64,000 bases of DNA, from positions 496,001-560,000 of the forward strand of contig NZ_SADT02000005.1 of NCBI RefSeq assembly GCF_004016445.2, given 5' to 3'. The notes below the pieces were generated by a model. That model worked only from the letters and a program-made list of their open reading frames with translations. It ran no database searches and was not told where the DNA came from. The DNA is from Mesorhizobium sp. M2E.F.Ca.ET.219.01.1.1 (GTDB taxonomy: Bacteria; Pseudomonadota; Alphaproteobacteria; Rhizobiales; Rhizobiaceae). The position numbers were made by a program, and so were the translations under genes. Positions 15,390-24,265 of the stretch are shown one piece after another; the first letter of the stretch is position 1; each line of letters opens with the position of its first letter.

Positions 15390-16669
15390 CAGCGTTCGTC
15401 CAATATCCCCAAGGCCGTGAGCGTCAGCAGCATCGACGGCACCACCTTGACCAGGGGACCGAGCGGGTCGAGCCAGAGCGCTGGTTCCGCCAACGTCGCG
15501 ACGAGCAGGTATATCAGCGTCAGCAGGAGCATGCCGAGCAGAGCGCGCCACGCCCAGGGCCGGAACAGCACCGCAAGCCCCAGCGCGATATCGGCAAGAC
15601 ACGTCGCCGCCAGCATGACGCTCGCCGGCCGGTCGGGCAGGAAGGTGGCGAAATGGCCGCGCGCCGCCTCGAATCCCAGCAACGGCGCGATGCCCGAGAC
15701 CACCCAGAACAGCGCGAGCGTGACGATGATGGGCGCCTTTAGAAGGTAGAGGCGGGCAAACCACAAATCCTGCACGCCCGATGGGGCGGCGGCGAGTGTC
15801 TCCGCCGCCGACAAAAGGCGCCGGTCGGCGCCTGGCCGCCGCCGAACGCGGACACCGCCCGACATCACAGCCAGTGCCGCCGAGCGGAGCGGCGAGCGCC
15901 AGCCAAGCCGCCCGGCGAGATCGGCCAGCCACGTCACCGGTCTTGCAGCCGGCGTCGGCACGGCAAGAACCGGGGCAGGAGGCAGGCCGAGCCAGCTGCG
16001 ATGCAACAGGACAAGGCCCTTCAGCGTCAGCCGATCGTCGCTACCGAGGGCGATATCGGAGCCGGACGGCAGTGTACCCTGAACGGCGGCGCTGACGGCG
16101 CTCGCGACATCGTCAAGCGCAACCGTCATGACCGGGCTGTCCGCATAGGCCAGCGGGACCACGAGCGGAAAGGCGGCGAGAGCTCGCAGCAAGGCGGAGC
16201 CGCCATGCGCGTTGCGCCCGAGCACCAGCGCCGGGCGCAGGATGACATGGCGCACGCCGCTTGCCGTGAGCGCCGCATCGGCGCGCCTCTTGGTGTCGAG
16301 AAAGGGCAGGTCGGAGCCGGCCCCCTCGGTTTCCGCCGATAACTGCACGATCAGCAAATCCCGTCCGCGTGCCGCCTCATAGAGGGCGAGCATGGCCCGT
16401 TCCTGGGTGGCGCCGACATCGTCCGAGTAGCCGTCCTGCAGCGCGCCGGCGCAATTGACGACCACCTGCTGCCCGTCCAGCGCGTCCTGCCAGTCCTCGC
16501 GCCGCGTCATCCCGGTTAGGTTGGCCTTCAGCCAGCGAGCTTGCGGCATCTTCAGCGCCGCGCGCGCCGGCTCGCGCCCAAGCCCTGTGACCTGGTGGCC
16601 TTCCTCGGTCAGTTTCCGTGCAACGGCCGAACCGATGAAGCCGGTCGCGCCGAGAATCAGGATGTTCAT
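15389..16669 (-). CDS. NAD(P)-binding epimerase fused to DoxX-like membrane domain
   Basis: 426 residues. The N-terminal atypical short-chain dehydrogenase/epimerase domain (about 1-280) has the dinucleotide motif GATGFIGSAVA. Its active-site Tyr is not obvious: the SAETEGAGSD and LDTKRRADAAL segments suggest a YxxxK that has degenerated. The C-terminal part (about 300-420) carries four hydrophobic helices of the DoxX-like type. This fusion is known in proteobacteria with no assigned reaction. It is coupled to the downstream DUF2269 gene. Its leader is filled by repeat sequence (16681-16806). Confidence 0.85.
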   Translation of the reverse strand: MNILILGATGFIGSAVARKLTEEGHQVTGLGREPARAALKMPQARWLKANLTGMTRREDWQDALDGQQVVVNCAGALQDGYSDDVGATQERAMLALYEAARGRDLLIVQLSAETEGAGSDLPFLDTKRRADAALTASGVRHVILRPALVLGRNAHGGSALLRALAAFPLVVPLAYADSPVMTVALDDVASAVSAAVQGTLPSGSDIALGSDDRLTLKGLVLLHRSWLGLPPAPVLAVPTPAARPVTWLADLAGRLGWRSPLRSAALAVMSGGVRVRRRPGADRRLLSAAETLAAAPSGVQDLWFARLYLLKAPIIVTLALFWVVSGIAPLLGFEAARGHFATFLPDRPASVMLAATCLADIALGLAVLFRPWAWRALLGMLLLTLIYLLVATLAEPALWLDPLGPLVKVVPSMLLTLTALGILDER

Positions 16670-16680
16670 GCCGGAACTCT

Positions 16681-16806
16681 AGAGCGCTTCAGCGTTTCAC
16701 GGAATCGCCGAACCGTTCTCAGCATTGGTGTTACGCAATTCCGGACGGAGGGCTGCGGCGAAGTCGCCGAGCCTAACCGTTACACACGTTTTTCCTGGAA
16801 TTGCCC
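16681..16806. repeat. Mosaic of dispersed palindromes (family B, split, reverse orientation)
   Basis: Contains GCGCTTCAGCGTTTCACGG, related to the hairpin at 57175-57207. The family-B halves (ACGCAATTCCGGACGG and TTTTTCCTGGAATTGC) are in reverse orientation and separated by about 30 nt. The block begins 12 nt upstream of the epimerase start. Confidence 0.6.
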
Positions 16807-16888
16807 TGGCCGATGCGTGACGTGAATGCCGCGGCTTCCGCCGGGCCGCGGCGCGGCTCTCTCTGCCAGGCGGGCGGATTTAAAAGAA

Positions 16889-16922
16889 TGACCCCGGAAA
16901 TCGTCGCTGATTTCCGGGGTCA
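16889..16922 (-). terminator. Intrinsic terminator of the emrB-like gene
   Basis: Perfect 14-bp arms (TGACCCCGGAAATC / GATTTCCGGGGTCA) with a 6-nt loop. On the minus strand TTCTTTTAAAT follows. It lies 34 bp beyond the emrB-like stop and is the clearest intrinsic terminator in the window. Confidence 0.8.
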
Positions 16923-16956
16923 CGCGTTGAGGAGGCCAGGCGGGGGTTCCGGCTCC

Positions 16957-18570
16957 TCAATGGCCTCCGCCGCCACCGCCGCGCTGTTGCGCCGGCTTGT
17001 TGATGAACAGCACGAAGAATCCGAGCGAGGCGAACAGCACCGTCAGCATCATGAACACGTCCATGAAGGACAACAGCGCCGCCTGCTGATGCACCATGCC
17101 CGACAGTTTCGAGATCGCCGCGCTGCCCGCGTCGAGGCCGGCGGTCTGCTCGAAGTTCAGCGTCATGTTCTGCAGCTTGGCCTGCGCGGCCTGGCTGCCC
17201 CACTGCACATGCTCGGAAAGCCGCGCATAGTGGAAGGCGTTGCGGTCGATCAGCACAGTGTTGATCAGCGCGAGCCCCACGGCGCCGCCGAGATTGCGGG
17301 TCAGGTTGAACAGGCCCGACGCATTCTTCAGCCGTTCCGGCGGCAGGGTGCCCAGCGCAATGTTGTTGATCGGCACCATGCACAGCATCATCGAGCAGCC
17401 GCGCAGGATTTGCGGGATCAAAAGCTCATAGAAATCCCAGTCGGCGGTGAGATGCGTCATCCACCAGGTGCCCGTGGCGAAGCCGACGAAGCCGATCATC
17501 ATCATCAGCCTGAGATCGATCTTGTTCGACAGGATGCCGGCGACCGGCGCGGTGAAGAACATCGCCAGGCCGCTGACGAACAGCGCCTCGCCGATCATCA
17601 TCGAATCGTAGCCGCGGATGCGCCCGAGGAACACCGGATAGAGGTAGGTCAGCCCGTAGAGGCCGATGCCGACGACGAAGGAGAACAGCGAGCCGAAGGC
17701 GAAGTTGACGTTGCTGAAGGCCCTCAGGTCGACGATCGGCTCCTCGGCGCTGAAGACGCGCCAGAAGAAGATGATGCCGCCGATGGTCATGATGATGGCG
17801 CAGGCAAAGACGGCCGGCTCCTGCAGCCAGTCATGGTTCGGGCCCTCCTCCAGCACATATTCCATGCAGCCGAGGAAGGCGGCCATGCCGATCAGGCCCC
17901 ACCAGTCGAACTTGGAGAACAGTTTAAGGTTGGGCTTGTCGAAGTCGATCAGGGCCCACGCCGCCGTCGCCACCAGGATGCCGGGCACGACATTGATCAG
18001 GAACAGCCAGTGCCAGGACATGGCATGGCTGATATAGCCGCCCACCGTCGGGCCGATCGTCGGCGCCAGCGTCGCCACTAGGCCGATCATCGGCGAAACG
18101 ACGGCGCGCTTGGAAGGCGGGAAGATGGTGAAGGCGGCCGCGAACACGCTGGGGATCATGCCGCCGCCGATAAAGCCCTGGATGGCGCGGTAGACGATCA
18201 TCTGGTCGATGTTGGTGGCGGTGGCGGCGAGCGCGCTGGCCGCGGTGAAGCCGGCGGCCGCCGCAGTGAACAGCACGCGCGTCGACAGCATGCGGCTGAG
18301 GAAGCCCGACAGCGGGATCATCACCACCTCGGCGATCAGATAGGCGGTCTGCACCCACGGGATCTCGTCGGAGCTGGCGCTGAGGCCCGCCTGGATTTCC
18401 GACAGCGAGGCCGAGACGATCTGGATGTCGAGGATCGCCATGAACATGCCGAACACCATCGCCAGGAAGGCGACGACGCGGCGTACAGGCATATGGTCCG
18501 CGGGCAGGGCCGGCGCGGCGGCTGCCGGACGTGCGGGCATTGATCCGGCGGTAATGGTTGCGGTTGCCAT
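16957..18570 (-). CDS. DHA2-family multidrug MFS transporter, EmrB-like
   Basis: 537 residues with about 14 transmembrane helices. Motif A-like and motif C segments are recognisable (AYLIAEVVMIPLSGFLSR and LAPTIGPTVGGYI). A His-rich C-terminus ends GGGGGGH. It is a proton-driven drug exporter working with a periplasmic adaptor and an outer-membrane channel. The adaptor gene lies directly upstream on the same strand, and a TetR gene diverges from that. A strong terminator follows. The substrate is unknown. Confidence 0.92.
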   Translation of the reverse strand: MATATITAGSMPARPAAAAPALPADHMPVRRVVAFLAMVFGMFMAILDIQIVSASLSEIQAGLSASSDEIPWVQTAYLIAEVVMIPLSGFLSRMLSTRVLFTAAAAGFTAASALAATATNIDQMIVYRAIQGFIGGGMIPSVFAAAFTIFPPSKRAVVSPMIGLVATLAPTIGPTVGGYISHAMSWHWLFLINVVPGILVATAAWALIDFDKPNLKLFSKFDWWGLIGMAAFLGCMEYVLEEGPNHDWLQEPAVFACAIIMTIGGIIFFWRVFSAEEPIVDLRAFSNVNFAFGSLFSFVVGIGLYGLTYLYPVFLGRIRGYDSMMIGEALFVSGLAMFFTAPVAGILSNKIDLRLMMMIGFVGFATGTWWMTHLTADWDFYELLIPQILRGCSMMLCMVPINNIALGTLPPERLKNASGLFNLTRNLGGAVGLALINTVLIDRNAFHYARLSEHVQWGSQAAQAKLQNMTLNFEQTAGLDAGSAAISKLSGMVHQQAALLSFMDVFMMLTVLFASLGFFVLFINKPAQQRGGGGGGH

Positions 18571-18709
18571 CTCATGGCCTCCCTAGGCAATTCAGGACAA
18601 CCGCGTGGCGGCTTCCGTCCGGAAATGCGTCGAAACAGTTGGTCGGGTCTGCCGCTCGGAAGCAGGCTGGGCGGCTCGGCGCTCGAATGGCCGCCGAACC
18701 GCCCCCCGA

Positions 18710-19903
18710 TCAGTTGGTCGTCGAAGCCGGCGCGGTGCGGCTGTCGACCGCGACGACGACGCTCAGGCCGGCGCGCAGCTTGCCGGTCTTCAAGACGTCG
18801 GCCGGCACGTCGATCCGCACCGGCACGCGCTGCACCACCTTGGTGAAGTTGCCGGTGGCGTTTTCCGGCGGCAGCAGCGAGAACACCGCGCCCGAGGCCG
18901 GCGCCAGCGAGGAGACCGTGCCTTCGAAGCTCTGGCCGTCGATCGCATCGACGGTGATGCGGACCTTCTCGCCGGGCACCATGCGGCCGAGCTGCGTCTC
19001 TTTGAAGTTGCCGACGATGTAGAGCTTGTCCATCGGCACGACGACGGCGAGCTTCTGGCCGGGGCTGACGAGGTCGCCCTGCTCGACCGAGCGGTTGCCG
19101 ACGACGCCGTCATAGGGCGCCTTCAGCACGGTGAAGGAGAGGTCGCGCTGGGCCTTGTCGCGGGTGAGCTGCAGCGAGGCGAGCGTCGAGGCCTGCTCCG
19201 CGCGCTGTGCTTCCAGGACGCCGATATTGGCCTGCGCCGCGGCGATCTGGGCATCGGCGCCAACAAGCGCCGCCTTGGCCTGGTCGAGCGCGGTCTGGGC
19301 GTCGTCGAGCTGCGCCTGCGAGCCGACACGGGTCTTGAGCAGCTGTGCGGCGCGGTCCTGGGCGCGCGCCGCATTGTCGGCGGCAGCCTGGTCGGCAACC
19401 TTCGAGGCCTGGGCCTGTTGCAGCGAAGCTTGGGCCGCCTTGGTCTGGGCGTCGATGCGGTCGAGCGTCTTCGCCAGCGTGGCGATCTGCGCCTCGGCCT
19501 GGGCGACGGCGATCTTGTAGTCGCCATTGTCGATGACGAACAGCGGATCGCCGGCTTTGACCTTCTGGTTCTCGCTCACCAGCACCTTGTCGATATAACC
19601 GGATATTTTCGGCGACACGAACGACATATCGGCCTGGACATAGGCGTCGTCGGTGGAGATCATGAACCGGCCGTCGGTCCAGTAGTTATAGCCATAGTAG
19701 GAACCGGCGCCGAGCAGGGCCAGGCCGATGATCGGCAAAAGGAAAGAGCGCACCGAACGCTTCTTCTTGGCGGGTGCTTCAGCCGCGGGCGTCGCAACCG
19801 GAGCGGCGGGCTGGACAGGGATTTCCGGAGCCTCGGTCGACGGCTGGACCTTGGCGTTGGGAAACGTACGGACTTCGGCGGTGGCGGGCGCGTTGGAGGA
19901 CAT
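18710..19903 (-). CDS. HlyD/EmrA-type efflux adaptor
   Basis: 397 residues. A cytosolic N-terminus (about 1-50) and one transmembrane helix (about 51-70, SFLLPIIGLALLGAGSYYGY) are followed by a biotinyl-lipoyl-like half-motif, a long coiled-coil hairpin (about 115-250, Ala/Gln-rich) and a beta-barrel domain. It bridges the EmrB-like pump to an outer-membrane channel encoded elsewhere. First gene of the two-gene efflux operon; its promoter region holds two TetR-type palindromes. Confidence 0.92.
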   Translation of the reverse strand: MSSNAPATAEVRTFPNAKVQPSTEAPEIPVQPAAPVATPAAEAPAKKKRSVRSFLLPIIGLALLGAGSYYGYNYWTDGRFMISTDDAYVQADMSFVSPKISGYIDKVLVSENQKVKAGDPLFVIDNGDYKIAVAQAEAQIATLAKTLDRIDAQTKAAQASLQQAQASKVADQAAADNAARAQDRAAQLLKTRVGSQAQLDDAQTALDQAKAALVGADAQIAAAQANIGVLEAQRAEQASTLASLQLTRDKAQRDLSFTVLKAPYDGVVGNRSVEQGDLVSPGQKLAVVVPMDKLYIVGNFKETQLGRMVPGEKVRITVDAIDGQSFEGTVSSLAPASGAVFSLLPPENATGNFTKVVQRVPVRIDVPADVLKTGKLRAGLSVVVAVDSRTAPASTTN

Positions 19904-19931
19904 GGGTAACTCTCTGGATGTCAGTCAGACT

Positions 19932-19945
19932 GAACCGTTCGGTTC
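19932..19945. promoter_or_regulatory. TetR operator 1 (efflux operon side)
   Basis: GAACCGTTCGGTTC, a perfect 14-bp palindrome 29 bp upstream of the adaptor start. It shares the GAACC/GGTTC half-sites with the palindrome at 19995-20010. Confidence 0.72.
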
Positions 19946-19994
19946 GAATTGGTCATTGACATAGCGCGGGAAGAGGATCATATCAAGAGGAAAT

Positions 19995-20010
19995 CGAACC
20001 GAGTGGTTCG
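19995..20010. promoter_or_regulatory. TetR operator 2 (tetR side)
   Basis: CGAACCGAGTGGTTCG has 6-bp perfect arms (CGAACC/GGTTCG) and lies 26 bp upstream of the tetR start. Its centre is 64 bp from that of operator 1, so a repressor bound at both could control both divergent promoters. Confidence 0.72.
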
Positions 20011-20035
20011 AAATATTTTCTAAGGAATGACTTCC

Positions 20036-20734
20036 ATGGTCGACACGACAGCGGACAGCGATCTGCTCGACTTGCGCAAGGGCCGTCCGGCGGCCGGGCA
20101 GGATCCGGTCAAGCGCGCCCAGATCATTGAAGGCGCGCGGCGCGTCTTCATAGACAAGGGCTTCGAGGCCGCCTCGATGAACGATATCACGCGCGAGGCT
20201 GGCGTCTCCAAGGGCACGATCTACGTCTATTTCGAAAACAAGGAAGAGCTGTTCGAGGCTCTCATCGAGGAAGAGCGCGGCACCATCTTCAAGAACTTGT
20301 ATGAGGCGCTCGATCATTTCGAGGACCTGCGCAGGACGCTGGTCAAGTTCGGCATGGGGCTCTCGGCCAAGATCACGTCGGTCAAGGTCATCCAGGCGCA
20401 GCGCACCGTGGTCGGTGCCGCCGACCGGATTCCCGAGCTCGGCGCTCGTTTCTACGAACGCGGCCCGAAGCGCGGCCACGACAGGATGATGGTTTTCCTC
20501 GATGAGGCGGTCGCGCGCGGCCTGCTCAAGATCGACGATGTCGATCTTGCCGCCTATCAGTTCACCGAGCTCTGCCTCGCCGGCCTGTTCCGCCAGTGCA
20601 TCTTTTCCTATCGCACCAAGGCGCCGAGCCAGGCCGAGATCGAGCGCGTCGTCACCTCCGGTGTCGATGTGTTTCTCAAGGCCTACGGCACGGAAAAATT
20701 CTTCGCCGAGGAACGGGCTTCCGCGTCGGCCTGA
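20036..20734 (+). CDS. TetR-family repressor of the divergent EmrAB-like pump
   Basis: 232 residues. The N-terminal TetR helix-turn-helix (IIEGARRVFIDKGFEAASMND, then GVSKGTIYVYFENKEELF) is followed by a ligand-binding helical domain of the AcrR type, TetR_C_7-like. It is divergent from the efflux operon, with two palindromes between, so local repression relieved by pump substrates is likely (inference). ATG at 20036 follows AAGGAATGACTTCC. Confidence 0.9.
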   Translation: MVDTTADSDLLDLRKGRPAAGQDPVKRAQIIEGARRVFIDKGFEAASMNDITREAGVSKGTIYVYFENKEELFEALIEEERGTIFKNLYEALDHFEDLRRTLVKFGMGLSAKITSVKVIQAQRTVVGAADRIPELGARFYERGPKRGHDRMMVFLDEAVARGLLKIDDVDLAAYQFTELCLAGLFRQCIFSYRTKAPSQAEIERVVTSGVDVFLKAYGTEKFFAEERASASA

Positions 20735-20919
20735 TTGTCCCGGCTTGCGAAGTCCGTTGCGGGCGGCGCAAGCCTTGAGAATTCGCACCCGCGAGCTGAA
20801 AACTTTGCCGTATCGCGGCGGACCTCACGTGCCGTGAAGACCGTCTGCCGATCTTTTTCAGACGCCGATCGGCATCCTCCACGGGCGCTTTCGGAAGGAC
20901 CTGTTAACCATCGCTTTCT

Positions 20920-23415
20920 ATGTCTCGGGAGACGTTCAATCGGCGAGTCTCGAGTATGACATCCATGCGCTTTCCCCGTGCCAATCTCTCCGGCGATTCC
21001 GCTTATCAAGGCGACAACGATCACGGCGCAGACGGGCGCCGTGGCGGGGTTCCACAAGCGCAAGCGGGACAGGTCGTGACGTTGCGGTCCTCTAACCAGG
21101 GCGAATCGAATGCCATTCGCAGCGCGTCCTCCCAATCGGCCGATGGCGGCGAGTTCCAACGCCCGGCCTGGCAGGATTATTTCTTCCTCGCGCCCAATGT
21201 GCGGTTCACCCGCACGCCCGACACCGATCTCACCCGGCGGGCCGCTCCGCAGGAAGATGCCGCACCGGCCAAGACTCCGGCACGCGCGCCCGTCCGGCCT
21301 GCACCGGCGACGCCGCCGACCAATTCAGTTCGGACCATTCCCGCGGCTCCCGCCGTTCGAGCCGCGGCGCCGGCGCAAGCCAAACCGGTCGTCGGCCCTT
21401 CCGCCGCCACGCCCGTCGCTCCCGCTGCACCGCCCCAGCCCACCGCCGCTCCAGCACAGAAACCACGCCCGAGCGGACTGCGCTGGTCCTATCTTTCCGA
21501 TCACGCCTTCTTCGAGTTCGGCATGCCCTTCCTCGCCGAGCGCCTGGCGCGGGCACGCCTGAATGAAGCGGGGCAGCCCCCCACAGTGCCAGTGTCGCCG
21601 CCAGTCAGCCCGATGCCGGCGCCGGCGGCGCAACCGATACCGCCCCGCGCCGCCTTCATGGGCGAGGCGACATCGTTCTACCGGGTCATCGAGTGGCGCT
21701 CCAACGCGGCGGATATGAGCCCTGCTCCGGCGCCGACGCCGTCTCCGGTGGCCGCCCAGCTGGCACCCGCCGAGAACATGCCGGTTCCCGCGCCGGCAAG
21801 CGCAAGGATGGCGAGGCAGACACCCTCCTTGCCCATCGCCGGCGAGGTCGTGCCGTTGCCGGCTTCCGTCGGCTACGAGCCTCCCTCCGAGGAACTCCTG
21901 CAGATGCCGCCGGAAGGCCAGGGCTTCTACATATCGCAGGAGCGGATGGAGCAGAACGCCGACCTGCTCGAAAGCGTGCTGGAGGATTTCGGCGTCAAGG
22001 GCGAGATCATCCATGTCCGGCCGGGTCCGGTCGTCACGCTTTACGAGTTTGAGCCGGCGCCGGGCGTGAAGTCCAGCCGCGTCATCGGCCTGGCCGACGA
22101 CATCGCCCGCTCGATGTCGGCGATCTCGGCGCGCGTCGCCGTGGTGCCGGGCCGCAATGTCATCGGCATCGAGCTGCCCAACGAGACGCGCGAAACGGTC
22201 TATTTCCGCGAGCTGATCGGATCGGCCGGTTTCCGCAACACCTCCTGCAAGCTGGCGCTCGGCCTCGGCAAGACGATCGGCGGCGAACCGGTCATCGCCG
22301 AGCTCGCCAAGATGCCGCATCTGCTGGTGGCGGGCACCACCGGCTCCGGCAAGTCGGTCGCCATCAACACCATGATCCTGTCGCTGCTCTACCGGATGAA
22401 GCCGGAGGAATGCCGCCTAATCATGGTCGATCCCAAGATGCTGGAGCTCTCCGTCTATGACGGCATCCCGCATCTTCTGACGCCGGTCGTGACCGATCCG
22501 AAGAAGGCGGTTACGGCGCTCAAATGGGCGGTGCGCGAGATGGAGGACCGCTATCGCAAGATGGCGCGCCTCGGCGTGCGCAACATCGACGGCTACAACC
22601 AGCGCGCTGGCAGCGCCCGCGACAAGGGCGAGGTCGTGACCATGCAGGTGCAGGCGGGCTTCGAGAAGGGCACCGGGGAGCCGCTGTTCGAGGAACGCGT
22701 GATCGACCTCGCGCCGATGCCTTATATCGTCATCATCGTCGACGAGATGGCCGACCTGATGATGGTGGCCGGCAAGGAGATCGAAGGCGCCATCCAGCGG
22801 CTGGCGCAGATGGCGCGCGCCGCCGGCATCCATCTGATCATGGCGACGCAACGCCCGTCGGTCGACGTCATCACCGGCACGATCAAGGCCAATTTCCCGA
22901 CCCGTATCTCCTTCCAGGTGACCTCCAAGATCGACAGCCGCACCATCCTTGGCGAGCAGGGCGCGGAGCAGCTGCTCGGCCAGGGCGACATGCTGCACAT
23001 GGCCGGCGGCGGGCGCATTTCGCGCGTGCACGGCCCCTTCGTTTCCGATCTGGAGGTCGAGCATGTCGTGGCGCATCTGAAGGCGCAGGGGCGCCCCGAA
23101 TATCTCGACACCGTCACTGCCGACGAGGAAGAGGCCGAGGAGGCGGCCGATTCCGGCCCGGTCTTCGACAAGGGCTCGATCGCCGAGGAGGATGGCGACG
23201 CGCTCTTTGAGGAAGCGGTCAAGGTGGTCAAGCGCGACAAGAAATGCTCGACCTCCTACATCCAGCGCCGCCTCGGCGTCGGCTACAACCGCGCCGCCTC
23301 GCTGGTCGAGCGCATGGAGAAGGAAGGCCTGGTCGGCGCCCCCAACCATGTCGGCAAGCGCGAGATCCTCACCGGCCGGCGCGATCGCGAGCCGGAGCGC
23401 GAAGAGACGGACTGA
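20920..23415 (+). CDS. FtsK/SpoIIIE-type DNA translocase without N-terminal membrane domain
   Basis: 831 residues. The first 340 or so are Pro/Ala-rich and lack the four transmembrane helices of classical FtsK. The motor follows: an alpha domain, then a RecA-like beta domain with Walker A GTTGSGKSV (about residue 469) and Walker B IVIIVDEMADLMM. The C-terminal gamma winged helix ends the protein (SYIQRRLGVGYNRAASLVERMEKEG), which would recognise KOPS-like sequences. It pumps DNA during chromosome segregation. A second, membrane-anchored FtsK is probably encoded elsewhere (inference). Start at 20920 or 20956. Confidence 0.92.
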   Translation: MSRETFNRRVSSMTSMRFPRANLSGDSAYQGDNDHGADGRRGGVPQAQAGQVVTLRSSNQGESNAIRSASSQSADGGEFQRPAWQDYFFLAPNVRFTRTPDTDLTRRAAPQEDAAPAKTPARAPVRPAPATPPTNSVRTIPAAPAVRAAAPAQAKPVVGPSAATPVAPAAPPQPTAAPAQKPRPSGLRWSYLSDHAFFEFGMPFLAERLARARLNEAGQPPTVPVSPPVSPMPAPAAQPIPPRAAFMGEATSFYRVIEWRSNAADMSPAPAPTPSPVAAQLAPAENMPVPAPASARMARQTPSLPIAGEVVPLPASVGYEPPSEELLQMPPEGQGFYISQERMEQNADLLESVLEDFGVKGEIIHVRPGPVVTLYEFEPAPGVKSSRVIGLADDIARSMSAISARVAVVPGRNVIGIELPNETRETVYFRELIGSAGFRNTSCKLALGLGKTIGGEPVIAELAKMPHLLVAGTTGSGKSVAINTMILSLLYRMKPEECRLIMVDPKMLELSVYDGIPHLLTPVVTDPKKAVTALKWAVREMEDRYRKMARLGVRNIDGYNQRAGSARDKGEVVTMQVQAGFEKGTGEPLFEERVIDLAPMPYIVIIVDEMADLMMVAGKEIEGAIQRLAQMARAAGIHLIMATQRPSVDVITGTIKANFPTRISFQVTSKIDSRTILGEQGAEQLLGQGDMLHMAGGGRISRVHGPFVSDLEVEHVVAHLKAQGRPEYLDTVTADEEEAEEAADSGPVFDKGSIAEEDGDALFEEAVKVVKRDKKCSTSYIQRRLGVGYNRAASLVERMEKEGLVGAPNHVGKREILTGRRDREPEREETD

Positions 23416-23425
23416 GCGGCGCGCG

Positions 23426-23562
23426 CACGCCCCCTCATCCGGCCGCTTCGCGGCCACCTTCTCCCCGTGGGGGAGAAGAGACTGGCGCCAGCGCCGGCAA
23501 TCTCCTCTCCCCTAGGGGAGAGGTCAGCCGAGCGAAGCGGAGGCTGGGTGAGGGGGAGCGCC
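23426..23562. repeat. Imperfect long inverted repeat, family C
   Basis: CCCCCTCATCC...CTTCTCCCC and the matching CTCCCCTAGGGGAGAGG...GGTGAGGGGG form nested inverted arms between the ftsK and engB stops. Related elements occur at 59977, 61488 and 63721, all intergenic. Confidence 0.65.
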
Positions 23563-23597
23563 ATACGCGGTTGGCTCGCTCCGAGGCCACAACCGCG

Positions 23598-24254
23598 TCA
23601 GCCGCCGTTTGCCACCAGCACGATCGCGGCGCGCAGCTCGTCGAGGCCCGAGGCTTTTTCCGATGATGTCGCCAGTACCACGGGGAAGGCCGCCGGCCGC
23701 TTCTTGATCTTGGCCAGCGTCTCCTCGATCAGCCTCGGCACGCCGGCGGCCTTGATCTTGTCGGTCTTGGTCAGGACCACCTGGTAGGACACCGCCGCCT
23801 TGTCGAGCAGGGTCAGCACTTCCTCGTCCTTAGCCTTGATGCCGTGGCGCGCGTCGATCAGCACATAGACGCGCTTCAGCGTCACGCGGCCCTGCAGATA
23901 TTCGTAGATGAGCTTCGTCCACTCATCGACCTTATCCTTCGGGGCGCTGGCATAGCCGTAGCCCGGCATGTCGACCAGCGCCATCGGCGGCAGGTCGGCG
24001 CCTTCACCGGAAAACCCGTCGGGCACGAAATAGTTGAGCTCCTGCGTGCGCCCCGGTGTGTTGGAGGTGCGCGCCAGGCCCTTGTGCCCGACCAGCGCGT
24101 TGATCAGCGATGACTTGCCGACATTGGAGCGGCCGGCGAAGGCGATCTCCGGCGGTCCTTCCGGCGGCAGGAATTTCATCGACGGCACGCCGCGGATAAA
24201 GATCCAGCCGCGGGTGAACAGCTCCGGATCGATCTCAGTCCTGTCGCTTTTCAT
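23598..24254 (-). CDS. engB: Ribosome-biogenesis GTPase EngB (YsxC/YihA)
   Basis: 218 residues with G1 GRSNVGKSS, G2 region NTPGRTQ, G3 DMPGYGYA and G4 TKTD. An essential TrmE-Era-type GTPase acting in 50S subunit assembly. The ORF runs further upstream, but the ATG at 24254 gives the family's normal N-terminus (KSDRTEIDPELFTRGWIF). The acetyltransferase gene ends 11 bp upstream. In rhizobia engB usually follows yidC and precedes argB; here efflux and other genes separate them. Confidence 0.94.
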   Translation of the reverse strand: MKSDRTEIDPELFTRGWIFIRGVPSMKFLPPEGPPEIAFAGRSNVGKSSLINALVGHKGLARTSNTPGRTQELNYFVPDGFSGEGADLPPMALVDMPGYGYASAPKDKVDEWTKLIYEYLQGRVTLKRVYVLIDARHGIKAKDEEVLTLLDKAAVSYQVVLTKTDKIKAAGVPRLIEETLAKIKKRPAAFPVVLATSSEKASGLDELRAAIVLVANGG

Positions 24255-24265
24255 GTTTTGCGCGC

